DNA of 64,000 bases, taken from positions 26,014,001-26,078,000 of the forward strand of contig JAYKYS010000005.1 of assembly GCA_036924285.1 (NCBI GenBank), read 5' to 3'. Source of the stretch: Asterella californica. Its lineage: Eukaryota > Streptophyta > Marchantiopsida > Marchantiales > Aytoniaceae. This document shows, one piece after another, positions 36,906-48,127 of this stretch. The notes below the pieces were generated by a model that was given only the letters and a program-made list of their open reading frames with translations, was not told the origin of the DNA and did no database searches. Position 1 is the stretch's first letter. The number at the start of each line of letters is the position of its first letter. The position numbers and the translations under genes were made by a program.

Positions 36906-38551
36906 TTACCCGCGGCCATATAGTACATCTGGACTTTTAATTTCCCTTGGAAAGGGCAGCTCTACTCTCTCTTTAACGACACACTTCGGGAACCCATCCT
37001 CGATAATTAGCTTCTTTCCCGGTTGGCACTCTCCGACGACAGCAGGAGGCGGCTTTTGACGCACTTGCGCGGGCAACGGAGGATTCTGGTATGACGCACC
37101 GTTTCCTGCTCTTTTCTTCTCAAGCCTATGACTAACTTCGGACACCGCAAGGGCGGCGAGCACACTTACAACAACTAATGCCGCCTTAGTGGTTACCCCG
37201 AAGGCATGGCCAAAGATGGATGCAAAAAAGCCTCTCCCTGACTTCCTACTCAGCTCTGATCGCGGTGTTCCCTCCTCCTCATGTTCATCAAAGAGTTCCT
37301 CCTCACTTTCATCAGCTAATACAGGAAAGTTTAAGTCGCCAATGCTTTCTCGCGCTCCTGGTCCCATAGACATCCTTCTCATCTGCCCACTTGTTCTGAC
37401 TTGAATCTGGTAAGGTGGAGCGTGGTCTTCTAATGCAGGAGGAAAGGAGGAGTCGGCGATTGGCATGGAATACGGAGGCAAAAGTAGATCATCTCTGTCC
37501 TCAACAGGCTCTCCAGCAAAAGCAAGAGCTTCATGAACAACCTCCCACTCTCTGCCACGATGCTCCTTCAAACGCCTCAGCAAGATTCGCCTGCTTTCTT
37601 CGAGTTCAGCAAGTGCCTTGTCTTTCTCAGCGCGCTGTTGCTGTTGTACGGCCTGTAAAATTAAATGAAATCGAATAAGGATAAGAGGCACATATCGTAT
37701 TTATGTGCAAATGTTGCCTCAATTCCTCACTTAATCATACGATCTTCAGTCACCATCTGCAAGATGCAAGTCATTATAGCAGATGGAGACAAGAAGTAAT
37801 GCATGACTGACGAGAGAAGCCCATAGGAAAGCCCCGTGCGACGGCTTGCAGCAACTGATTCAGCTTAACGACCGTCACTACAAGTAGGCACAATACGTGC
37901 AACACCAGACGTTCACCTTTCCAGTCCTCTTAACCTCAGAGGCAAGCTTAACAACGGAACTTGCGAATCCATCCACAACATGTCAAATACTACCGACCTG
38001 GCGACATTAACACTCTATAATGTTGCACAATACGGGTCAGCAAGTATGCAATACGATAATATACGACTCATTCTGGACAGATCCGACCAGAATTGACAAC
38101 AAGTTATAAAGCCAGTTAGTGACAGTGGAGCCATCTCAAAATCTATCACACTCGTGGGGGATCCATCTCCAGCAAGAACAAAGTAGTCAATATCCGAAGG
38201 ACTAAGACGTTGTACCTGTAGTGACTCCAGCTGGTCTTCGAGGGTCTCCAGAGCATCTCGAATCGCCCCAAGGCTTCGCGCTTCCGCAGTACCATCCCCC
38301 ACTACTGCACCTTTCTCATACACATCAACTTCATATTTTCTGTCACTTCTCCCAACTCCTTCCGGAATACCTGAACCGTCAGGAACAGAGGATGACGAAA
38401 GCGAAGCATCCTCCAATTCGCCGGAGTTGGGACTTCTGCCCGCAGTACTCAACATAAATTCCGCCTTCAAAGCCCTCTCTATTGCGTCACTTATCTTTCC
38501 GTGCAGCTCAGACGCTCTTGCCAGCACAACTCCAATTTCATCTGGCTCCAT
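36906..38551 (-). CDS. PDV2: PLASTID DIVISION2 homologue, chloroplast outer-envelope division protein
   Basis: In plants PDV2 spans the outer chloroplast envelope, recruits the dynamin ARC5/DRP5B on the cytosolic side and binds ARC6 in the intermembrane space through its C terminus. Exon 1 is 38551-38216 and exon 2 is 37652-36906, joined in phase (CTACAG|GTACAA donor, TTTTACAG acceptor), 360 residues against 307 in Arabidopsis. The start MEPDEIGVVLARASEL matches the family's N terminus, so I use this ATG although the frame is open 111 codons further upstream. A coiled coil crosses the junction (DALETLEDQLESLQ, then AEKDKALAELEESRR). Conserved blocks are EVVHEALAFAGE and DLLLPPYSMP, then an acidic linker, one membrane segment (~268-285), the KLIIEDGFPKCVVKERVELPF block and a terminal glycine (YGRG), the residue known to matter for ARC6 binding. 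The gypsy insertion lies 185 bp past the stop. Confidence 0.93.
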
Positions 38552-39325
38552 CCTTGAAAGCCAGCATGCAGATATCTGACTGGGCCTGTGTAGGACAATT
38601 GATCTCGCCGCCAATCCGGTACCAAATGAACGGCTTCCACTTCTGCTGACAAACCCAGTTGCATTACTACGCAATGTTGCCCGTTCGCTAGGGTGACCAG
38701 TGGCAAACACGCCCTCGAAAATTTTCCTCGGCAAGAGGTATAAATGAGGGGAATTACAGCAGTTACACTCGCGGATAGGGCACTTGACCAAGCCGAACCC
38801 CAATGTTAAGACCAGCGTCAAAAATAATCTCACAGAGAAACGAAGATTGGCTACAAAGACAAACGTACGACCGAACAGAGCCAAAGAGCAACTGAAGAGA
38901 ACATATTACGGGACAAAATACCCGCGGCACTTCCACCGAACCAAAGTGGCGTGAAATTAATGTACAAACATGAAAGCGGAAACGCTAATGTCCCGAAGAT
39001 GTCCCGAAGAGCACGAGGATGAGGTTTATTCGGGAGACAGAACATCCAAGAACAAAGATAAACAACAGCCACTCCCGACAAACAAAAATTGCTGGAGTCC
39101 GCAAATCGCCCTTGTCTCCACAAATACCCGAACAGCACATCTAATTCTGCATCCAAGTGGCGCGAAGCACTAGAAATTACCTCATAACATCATCAAATAA
39201 CAAATAATAGTCGTGGAAGTACTACAAGTTCGACCCGACAGCGACATGTTTGAACCGTCCGAGAAACAAAGATTCGCTGCAGCTGGAGCTGCTACTCCTA
39301 TAGTTCGAATGGAGAGACGCGAGAC
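38552..39325. other. PDV2 upstream region
   Basis: Holds the 5' UTR and promoter of PDV2. The PDV2 frame is open upstream to 38884 but the translated stretch has no family similarity. No core promoter element stands out. Confidence 0.5.
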
Positions 39326-39454
39326 ATGGAGCGTGCACGCTCCATACTCTCCTTCCTGGTCTCCTCCAATGCTGTCCTAGTAGCTGCGTCCGCGGGCGGG
39401 CATCTGCTGGCCAGCCACCGAATTGACCGAACCCCACCCAAACCGGACGCTGGT
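39326..39454 (+). CDS. Possible first exon of a gene divergent from PDV2
   Basis: From ATG at 39326 the frame gives about 43 residues with a hydrophobic, signal- or membrane-like stretch (SILSFLVSSNAVLVAASAGGHLLA). It then reaches ACCCCACCCAAACCGGACGCTG followed by a good donor GTAACC. GC content and codon use look gene-like compared with the AT-rich DNA beyond 39.6 kb. The frame itself stays open to 39622 but becomes proline-rich and uninformative. No downstream exon could be joined, so the product is unknown and the exon itself may be spurious. Confidence 0.3.
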
Positions 39455-41120
39455 AACCACGCTTCTACTCCATCCAAAGACAGGGTTAGTGCAGTGGTTG
39501 TCTTCGGGAATCGGGAGGTGTTGATAGCGCTTCCCGTTACCAGTATCTCCAGTCCCGGACCACCGGGGGTCTTTAACCCGCCATTAAAAAGGGAGAAATT
39601 TACTTTTTCACACCTCCATTAGGTTTGTTAAGCTTGGTCACCCCTCTCTAAATGATATATTATTTTATCACACACTTGTGATAGGTTATTGATGGTGAAA
39701 CCATTCACTTTGTCATGTCATTAACTCTTAAGATTATGTGCATGTATCATTTGACATGTATTTTATTGTTGAATATAATAACTGAGATATTTAGTCAGAG
39801 TCAAAAGTATTAAAATGTTGAAATAATTAATAACAGAGATATTTAGCCATAGTTGAAATTGGTGAAATGAAGAAAAACATGACAGTATGATTAGTTTTAC
39901 TGTGGATAGCCAATCAAAAGCGTGATCAAGAAATATATCATTAAGATAGGTGTGATCAAACATAACAAATCTATTAGGGGTGTGATCAAACAAATTTCTG
40001 GGTAGAAAACATTGAGTACTGACTTCTCTATTGTCAAAATTCATTGTTGATACTAATGAAAAACTATAAGAGGGTTATAGCACAAGCATCTTTTTAGCTT
40101 GGATACTAGGTTAACCTAGCAAGTATCCAGCTCACTTGCTCCCTTTGTTCAAAAAGAACTAGTTTGTCAACTCGCTAACACTCTTTCTGGTTGGATACTT
40201 GCTAGGTTCAGATTTTTCAAGCACACCATGTGTGAAGTATTGAATATGCTGCTATACCTGCCTCCATGTAGGACAGACTCAAGCTCAGACATGGAAACAT
40301 AAGTAGTCTTGTGCGATAAAGATTATGTCTCAAGAACTATGCATAGCAGAAATTTCTCAAGCAGCACTCCAATTCTTGTCATAGACAAAATTTATGAACT
40401 GAAATATGATATGAATATGCACGTTTTTGTCTTCATAATTGCAATTATTGTGGTTGTTTGATGGACGTTTTGCCATATGGTATAAGTGAAACCCAAGAGA
40501 AGCAATGGTACTCTACTTGGAATTTTTTGCAATTGTTGTGATCTATTGATAAAGAAATTTGGGAAGACATTGTCGAGTGTGTTTTATAGTGAGAAAAGTT
40601 TATGTACGAAGATATCGAATAAGCTAACCTTTTGCTTGGTGAGCTGCACTCCAAGTAAGCTAGGCATGGGACACCCTAGTTAAGCTAGACCTGAGGTTAA
40701 GCTGCACACCAAGTAAACTAAGCCAAATGTTAAGATGTGACTTAGGTAAGTTAGACCACAGCTTTAAAAAGAAAATTTTCTGCAAGCAGAAAATTGATGA
40801 TAACATGTTCTAGAGCTCGCTGAGGTGAGTTGAAAAAGACTTGAATCAAAGTGAATAGGATCACACTGACAAAGATATTTGGCTTAAGATTAGATGTAAA
40901 ATGCGAAAGAGGAAACTGCATGGAAACTGGAGGTCTGGTTGGAATGGAAACCTTAGTGTGCCAACGCATAGATTTTGGTGCGTAGTATAGGCTAAGAAAT
41001 TCAATCACTAGAAACGGATTTGTTATGACTAAGATATGCAACTTTGAAGTAGTAAAGAAAGTAAACTGAAACAAAAGAAACCAATAAAATCTTTCTTCTT
41101 CTCTTTTCTGTGCGTGTGTG
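39455..41120. other. Intergenic AT-rich stretch
   Basis: No supported gene. Loosely repeated phrases such as AAGTAAGCTAG / AAGTAAACTAAG occur around 40650-40730. Nothing else stands out. Confidence 0.5.
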
Positions 41121-41300
41121 GAGTGAGGAGAGTTGGATAGCTCAGCCCTCTAGTAAACATGAGGTTTGGAGTTCAAATTTCTTTTGAACGTCTCTACTTT
41201 TGGATAGTGGATCATAGAATTATCCTCACACAACGAAGATGGAATTGTATGTCGGCTCTCGTTGAGAGATTACGATAGGTGCTATTTTTTGCACCTAGGG
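41121..41300 (+). mobile_element. tRNA-like SINE candidate
   Basis: TTGGATAGCTCAG near 41133 resembles a polymerase III A box. GGAGTTCAAATTTC near 41168 resembles a B box at tRNA-like spacing. About 100 bases on, a perfect hairpin TAGGTGC-TATTTTTT-GCACCTA occupies 41276-41297. The order (tRNA-like head, body, stem-loop) fits a SINE. No target duplication or poly(A)-like tail was identified, so this is tentative. Confidence 0.35.
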
Positions 41301-42369
41301 ACAAGAGACGATATCTCTCTTAAATCTAGTATGAAATGAGCGGTGTCTTTGTATGCAGTGAAGTTCAAGCGATGATTACCAAATGATACATGCGGATATA
41401 TGTGAAAATGATGATGGACATACAAAGGAAAGTTATCATGGATATGAAGAAGAAATAAAGACCTATAAGAAGGAAGGTGCTATATACGGAACGAGTATTT
41501 GCTTTACTTTTTTGTTTTCTATTGAGAAGGACAGAGGAGGACTAGGAGTGAGCTTATATGTTTAGTAGGTCAAATGTAGACTTCCATTTGGTTTGAGTTG
41601 TGATGGTGATGTAAATTTGTAATTTTAGGTGTGGTGTCAGTAGATATATAGCTACACTTGGATCCGTCAAACGGGAGTCAGATGACTAGCTGATATATCG
41701 TTGTTATGATTACGTTAATGTGCAATCCAACTATAGGATAATGATTCGTCTTTGTACATAATTTATGATTGGTGTTAAGAGGTGTCTATACTTGTCCATG
41801 GTTTAATAAGATGTTGACACTTATTTTGATACTTTTGTATTTTGTATAAAGGCATGCAGATCTTAACGTCGTGAGACAAGAAGTATAATGGGAGCTAACC
41901 ATTTAGTTAGGAGGACAGAGATTAGAAGTTACGAGTAGATAACTCTCGACGAGTTAGACTGAAGAACTCTGAAGTTTGAGCGTATTTTGAACAAGTTGTG
42001 ATAGTATATGTTATAAAAAAATATAATTTTACTTCTGTGTAAGCGCTTTCTTGATTTTTGAATATTAGCTGCGGTGGCTGACTGAAGGGTCAGATCTGAG
42101 TGAACTCTTTTGAGACATGTTTACTGCTAGACGAGGATGTATTTATGAAGTCTGAGAAAGAGTAGACAGTTAGATCGAGGTTATTGAGAGATGAAGTGAC
42201 AAGAGAAACTGAATGCCAACACATTTACTTCATTGGGATCGAGCACTTGTTTGTGAAGAGCATGTTTACCCATGTATTGTACATACATGATCCTTGGTTC
42301 TTGAGGATTATCAACCAAAAATGACCGTATCTCAATTGTCTTGACCACCCAAAATGATAACCACAAAGA
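41301..42369. other. Unassigned stretch before the old gypsy fragments
   Basis: No recognisable coding sequence. It may contain eroded gag of the plus-strand gypsy fragment that becomes readable at 42370. Confidence 0.4.
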
Positions 42370-42850
42370 CCATAACGAACCTGGAAGATCTGAAGGAACA
42401 TGTGGTGGCATTGATTGATCACGGTTCAGAGATTAATCTTATGTCTAAGGAGCTGTACAAGCTGGAAGGTGACCCATAGAAACTGACCATGGATGGCTTG
42501 TCTGTGCTGTCAACAACCAGAGGGGAGAACTCTATGGTGCTTGTCCTAACATCAAGATAATTGTGGGTGACATCGGTGATGTTCAGAATTTCTTTGTACA
42601 AGATATGTCAACCTATCATATCGTTCTAGGGCAGCCTTACATTATTGCTGTTAGAACGAAGACACGAGTTATGGATGATGGTTCAGCTTATACTATGATA
42701 CGTAGGAGAGATGACAAAAGAGCAGTTCCGTTTTTTTACTGTTGTTGTAGAACATGAGATGAATCGTGATAGCTTGAGAGATCGTCCACTACCTAAGATT
42801 ACTCAGGAGTTCATAGAGTCTAAGGATTTTGGCAGAGTGTTATTGAAGAG
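42370..42850 (+). pseudogene. Gypsy protease-region fragment (DHGS family), plus strand
   Basis: The stretch encodes, with frameshifts and stops, VVALIDHGSEINLMSKELYK, then LGQPYIIAVRTKTRVMDDGSAYTMI and LRDRPLPKITQEFIESKDFG. These match the minus-strand copy at 44220-44560 (ALVDHGSEINIISREVYE, LGQSYITAVRMETKVMDDG), so it is a second copy of the same protease region in the opposite orientation. It breaks off near 42850, where minus-strand reverse transcriptase of the same family begins. Fragment, not functional. Confidence 0.75.
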
Positions 42851-42869
42851 CATTCAATGATACAGTAGA

Positions 42870-43562
42870 GATAGGATTCTCGTAACACCTTATGCATCGC
42901 ATTCGCACATGAGCTACTGAGTTTGTCGCACCCTGAGGAAGAGTACACATCCGCATCAATCCCAAAGGTGTACGCATGGTAGTCAAGTCTCTACTCTCCA
43001 AAGCAAGCTGAAACTGATCATAACCTGAAAACAGATCTCCAATAGAATAGATTGAACTTCCAGCAAACGCCTCAGCTACTTCATCAATCACCGGTCTTGT
43101 TCCAACGTTTCAAATCGTGATGTTGTTGGCAGGCTGCAAGTCTTGGATGAAGCGTAGAGCTCTTGTCTTCTTAGGTACTGTGAACCATCGGCTAGAGTAC
43201 GGAGCCATAGATGGTTCAAGAATACCCATCCGCATCCTCTCCTTCAGTAACTCAATCACCTTCGGTAGCAAGGCACGAGGGACTGGAATCGACTTCAAGT
43301 CCTAAGGTACGTGAGGAACAGTGAAGATAACCATCGGAGCTATCACACTAGGATCCACACAACCAATCTCCTCAGCTGAGAAAGAAAATGCCTTACCATG
43401 ACTAACTATCATCTGTTCAAAAGCTCGTTTCTCCTCTTCAGTCAAGAAGCCACCCCCTCCTATCTGGAGTTGCTCGAGTGTCTCTTGAGTAAACTTGTGC
43501 CCTACCTGTGTAGGATCTCTAAGCACAGGTTCAACAGCCGCTAACTGTATGCTGAGAATCAA
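42870..43562 (-). pseudogene. Reverse transcriptase N-terminal half, truncated before the catalytic motif
   Basis: Frame 43562-43110 (one in-frame TAG at about 43303) gives a pre-RT region and LLKERMRMGILEPSMAPYSSRWFTVPKK, RFIQDLQPANNITI. After a short frame slip, 43091-42880 gives IDEVAEAFAGSSIYSIGDLFSGYDQFQLAL, RTPLGLMRMCTLPQGATNSVAHV, followed in another frame by MHKVLRES. These are RT blocks up to just before the [FY]xDD site, which is absent here. The wording differs from common plant chromoviruses (for example SGYDQFQLALESRDLTTMRTPLGL), marking a separate gypsy lineage. Confidence 0.8.
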
Positions 43563-44079
43563 CAGGTAACTGGGTCACCACAGGCTTCACCTTCCTCGCT
43601 ACAGCTTTATACTTGACATGTACTTCCGCTTCCTGCCGAGAGCCACACCAACAGACTGCATCCTTCCATCCATTCTCCAGTCTCGGATGAGGAAGATATC
43701 CCAAGTATGAGATAATCTCCTCATAGACTTCACGAGAATGGATGGGGATCACCACCCTATCTCCCATCTGTTCCATCAACCTATCTACATCATCCAACCA
43801 ACGAACAAAAGACTGTACACTTACAAACTCCACATAAACACCAGAAATCATCTCATCTTCCTTCAGAACTCCTGTACAACGCAGATTTGCTGCACACCTC
43901 TCCATCTGCCTTCTACTCTTCTCAGTCAAATCCTCTATCCACGTGAACTCAGTCCAATCATCAGAACTGAAAGCCATCAAACCATATTTCCAACTATGTA
44001 CAATGCAACTACTTTCTGAATCTTGAGCAGCCTCTCCATCAGCCTCCTGTGATCCCTCAAGCTGCTCAAGCGAGATCAT
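43531..44079 (-). pseudogene. Protease-RT spacer of the DHGS gypsy element
   Basis: A 182-codon open frame between protease and RT on the minus strand, in a different frame from both. It includes CTGVLKEDEMISGVYVEFVSVQSFVRWLDDVDRLM and a Cys-containing tail. I do not recognise a domain. Position suggests it is polyprotein spacer of the same element reached through a frameshift. Confidence 0.5.
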
Positions 44080-44114
44080 AGTAGCAATAGATCCTTCACT
44101 CTCGCTATCCCGTC

Positions 44115-46697
44115 CTACGAGAGTGGTTTCTGAAAACCCTTACTCATACAAATAGGAGAATCCCTCAAGGTCTGCCGGTTTCGTTCGTGGTTCGTACGAA
44201 CGGTCAGAAACTGCACATAACGTCGATCATCTGGACTATGGATCCTAGCGTAATGAGATCCGTCATCCATTACCTTGGTCTCCATTCGAACTGCAGTGAT
44301 ATAAGACTGACCAAGAATAACAGGATATGAAGCAGAAGACTGCACGAAGAAATGTTGATCCACATCCACATCACGTATCTTCACCTTCACATTAGGACAA
44401 GGGCCGTATAGCTCACCTTTCTGGTTGTTTGCAGCACGTAACATCCAACCATGGTTCAGCTCGATAAGCCACTGACCTCTCTCATACACCTCTCGTGATA
44501 TGATGTTGATCTCAGATCCGTGATCAACTAAAGCAGCAACAGGTTCAGCCAAACTTCCAAGATGAACTCGTGTAGCAGTTGTAGCACGAGCCCAATGTCT
44601 CCTTCTGAAATCACTATCAGTAGCTGGACTCTCCTTGCCAGCTTCCTCATCATCAAACTCAATAGTGTTGGTACCAGCAACCAACGCTTCTTGTTGGTAT
44701 CCCTTGTCATCAGTTTCCTGAAAATGCACCTTTCCAAACTCTGCATTATTCACAGAAGCTCCTACTACATCTATCATTTGACTTTCTACCTGCTCGGACA
44801 TCACTTGTCTCTTGCGCTTGATGATGTCGATGATCAGTTCATGAAACTCCCTCTTTGCAATACCAAGAACTTCCCGAAGAGAAAACTCGATTCGTGCATC
44901 CAGTATCCTCTGCTCCAAGATGCTCTTCAGATGAGTAGAAGTTTCAATATCAGCTGCCAACTTGTAAGCCGGTCCCTTCTCCTTCTCTTGGGCAGTAAAC
45001 CGCCTACCAGCAATCATTGGCTCCTGTTGGGATCTCTGCACGTCCTCCATAGGACCTGGTGCAGGTGGAGGAGCTGCAGAAGTAGACGGGATGTCCTCAG
45101 GAAGAGCCGCTCGTCTCCTTGTGACTCTTCGTCTATCCTCAGTCTCCTCATGAACTCCAGTATCAAGTTCAGAGGCTTCTCGTCGTCTCTTTTCCTCCAC
45201 AGAAGCATCCTGCCAATGAACGTGCCTATCTACATCCAAGAATGCTCTGATAGAAGCAGCATCTACAGGATCTCTCCATCCTGTGACCCTACGAATAGAC
45301 TCGGCTCCTCTCTTCAGTATCTCAGAAGGAACTGGAGCCACACTCTTCTCAGTTGTCCTATCTAGCAATGTAGGACTAGAAGAGACCTCAATAGGCCCAG
45401 CATATACATCAGAATTTACCAACGGTGCCATTAACGCAGTTGCTGTTGCAGCCGCAGCAATCTGAGGTAGACTCCTCATGCCTCCTCGTCCAAACTGCGT
45501 GCTCAACGGCTCTCCAGTAGAAGAAAGGTGCAGCCTACTATTCTGGTAACGAACCACACCATCTCGCAAAGCAGCTGTGAGCTCTTGACAGTCTCCTCGG
45601 AAATAATCAGGACTGTCACACCAAATACATCTACGAATCGGAGCTCCTCCTGGACGTGCAACAGCAGGCGCCGGTGGCTGCTCTCTCTGCAATCCAGCTA
45701 GCTCTACCTTCATCTCTCGCATCTGCCGAATCAAGTCTTCAATTTGGTTCTGTTGACCATGGTTCTCCGCAGGTCTCTGAACATGTGTCCTTTGTACCGG
45801 AGCTGGCACAATTGGCATCAAAGAAACAATAGCTGGGACAACAGGTCTGGGAGCAGGGGCCAAAGGTTGCTGTACTTGAGGAGCAGCATAAGGTGGAGTG
45901 ACCATTTCTGCAAGCAGACGTCCTCCCACAACCACTCTTCCCCTCCTCTACCTTGTCAGTACAGCCACAACATCCTCAACTCTCCCCCAATCCATAGTAA
46001 CACCTCCCTCAGCAGATCGATCGGCCAACATAAAATATAACCAATCTGTCATAGCATCATCGGTAGCTTGCAAGAAAAGCTCTGTTCTCCTAGCATCTAG
46101 GGTTATTCGCTCTAGAGTTGAAAGTTGCCGGTATCTCTGATCAAACTCTCTCAGCAACTCACTCAGGCTCATTATACGACCAGGTTGCTGCTCAACCCAG
46201 TCTAAGAACGTCCTCCTAGTAACTCTCTCTGAATCCTCCTCAAGAAACTCCTCTCGAAGAGATCGCTCAAAACTCATCCAGATTCCAAGATTTCTTCTTT
46301 GTACATCCCTAACTTGGTCCCGCAACTCAGGAATGACAGCTAACTCAAAACTTGCTATCATCTCAGCATCACTAACCCTAACCAGCTCCATCTCTCCTCT
46401 ATACTCACGCAGATATCTAGAAATATCTCTACCTTCAAACCTTCCACACCTATTCACTATCGCTTGCAAAGCCTTGGTGGATTTTAACTCATCCCCTCCA
46501 ACGATCGGATGCTCTTGAACCAAGGTCACAAGCGCCTTCAAGATCTCAGCCGTATCCAGACCAAGTAGAGAGGTCGTTGCAGTCACATGTGCTACAGAAG
46601 GTGCTGCAGTAGACGTAGATGCAGCAGCCGCAAAAGAAGCAGCAGTAGCGCTCTTGCGATCCATCTTCTCTCCTTGTAGTAAACTCAACCTCCTCAA
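44115..46697 (-). pseudogene. Gag and protease of the DHGS gypsy element
   Basis: Frames 46697-45948 and 45935-44115 are in the same register, separated by one TAG. The first is gag (LREYRGEMELVRVSDAEMIASFELAV, RRTFLDWVEQQPGR, TELFLQATDDAM). The second has a Pro/Ala-rich linker, a knuckle-like CIWCDSPDYFRGDC in which the expected His is Tyr, a coiled stretch (TSTHLKSILEQRILDARIEFSLREVL), and a retropepsin-like segment ALVDHGSEINIISREVY through VILGQSYITAVRMETKVMDDG. The usual protease triplet DTG or DSG is DHG here, and also in the second copy at 42370-42850. The remaining product length (606 codons in one run) shows modest decay. Confidence 0.8.
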
Positions 46698-46733
46698 TCA
46701 ATCATCCCAAGAGCTCTCAGTGGAAGCACCAGA

Positions 46734-48049
46734 TGTCGCGTTGAGAGTTTTTCTGAGAAGGGCGGGACCTTCAGGCTGTGATATGATCGTGAAAGTTGTG
46801 GGAAGACTACTTGGGAAAGTGCTGGGCTTCAGGCTATGGTTGTTTACAATACAGAGATAGGCTTCAGGTCATAAGGGGCACTGTAAACCTTCACACATGT
46901 CGAATGGATCCTCCAGTATGTTCAAGAAGTGAAAATTAGATTAGACTAACAGTAATAACGTCTAACAGTGAACTTTACAGTCAAGAATCAGAAACATAAG
47001 ATGGTTTAGGCTTCAGAACTCCTCCTACATGTAAATGAGGTCCTATTGGATACACATATGAAGTTTCAGCTTGAGATCAGTTCAGAGCACCGAGATATGG
47101 GTAGAAACTTTCTGAACATAGAAATTACGGCAATTTCTGGTACCCAGATAACTATTTCGATCTATAACAGGAAATTGGCTCTATCAACTTCAAAGTTTCT
47201 TACAGGATTTGTAGTACACAGCTTGCTGAACACTCTTGTGAAGTTGGGTCTCCTGATTGTACACAGAACTCCAGATCTCGTTCTCTGAAGTTGCTGCTCT
47301 AGATTGCAAGCTTTTCAGACCCCCTCAGCTTCAGCGGCCACCCTGAATTACTCAGTAACTCAAATCGCTTGAAACTTTTTGGACAGTCGTAGCCCTGCTG
47401 ACAGTGAACGCAACCACGAAGGTTTGAAGCGATTTCCTCGATTCTGCTGCAATTGACACTCAAAACCTCAAAATCAACAAAAGTGAAGCAGTTTTGGCAC
47501 AATCCGAACTTCAATTGGGCATAACTCCTTGTTTATTGATCCAAATCGATCAAGAATTTCACCGACAGTGCTTGGCTCGACGAGCTCTATCTCCCTGTGC
47601 TCTCAGATTTCGAAGTACCCTCACCAATTGCTCGAAATCCACTCTAGAGCTCTATTTCTAAGTTTAGAGTTACACAAAAGACAAAAATGAACCAATGAGA
47701 GTTCATAGCTCCATTTGGTTATCCTTTTGTGTCTTAAACCATGTGGTAACTTAATTCAACTCATTGGCTACCACGTCAAGTCTCCTAAAGTGCCAACGTA
47801 TAACTTAAACTACCTAAACGACACACAGCCCGAAAGATAACTTAAATCAGCTAGAAAGCATGCATGGGCGACACGCAAATACAACCCATGAGCTTAAATC
47901 CTATGGATATGGTAATCAACCTACTAAGACTCAAAATATATAACATCTTCCAAAAATGGGTTTCTCTGAGGTCTTAACTTCACTCAGAGAGACTACCGCT
48001 TGACAGAGAAGTGAATCATTTACTATGTGAAATGATTCACATCACGACA
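46734..48049 (-). repeat. 5' LTR of the DHGS gypsy element (about 1316 bp)
   Basis: Plus-strand edges read TGTCGCGTTGAG at 46734 and CACGACA ending at 48049. Its homologue in opposite orientation is 54651-55945 (about 1295 bp, roughly 80% alike in the part I aligned near 47400 against 55400). Just inside, on the minus strand, TGGTGCTTCCAC is a possible primer site ending in the required TGG. Confidence 0.65.
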
Positions 48050-48127
48050 GCGGACTTCCCATAAAGTCCAAGATCTTAAACTAAACCTCCAGCACACCTA
48101 GCGGTCCAACCGCCCGTGATGTTAGTC

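Larger units (their letters stand above)
42850..48049 (-). mobile_element. 5' half of an unusual Ty3/gypsy element (LTR, gag, protease, RT start)
   Basis: On the minus strand: a 5' LTR (48049-46734), a possible primer site, gag (46697-), protease and the first part of reverse transcriptase, ending abruptly near 42850 before the catalytic xxDD block. Frames are long and carry only a few single stops, so this piece has decayed less than the plus-strand RT-integrase piece at 52639-54640. The 3' half and 3' LTR are missing at this end. Confidence 0.8.

Noticed and set aside
38552..38884. N-terminal extension of PDV2 by 111 codons
   Set aside because: The frame is open, but the known family start (acidic Met-Glu, then IGxxLARAxEL) lies at 38551, and the extension has no similarity to PDV2.
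44562..45365. Long plus-strand open frame (267 codons)
   Set aside because: It is antisense to the gag-protease frame 44115-45935, is Ser/Leu-rich without motifs, and is best seen as its shadow.
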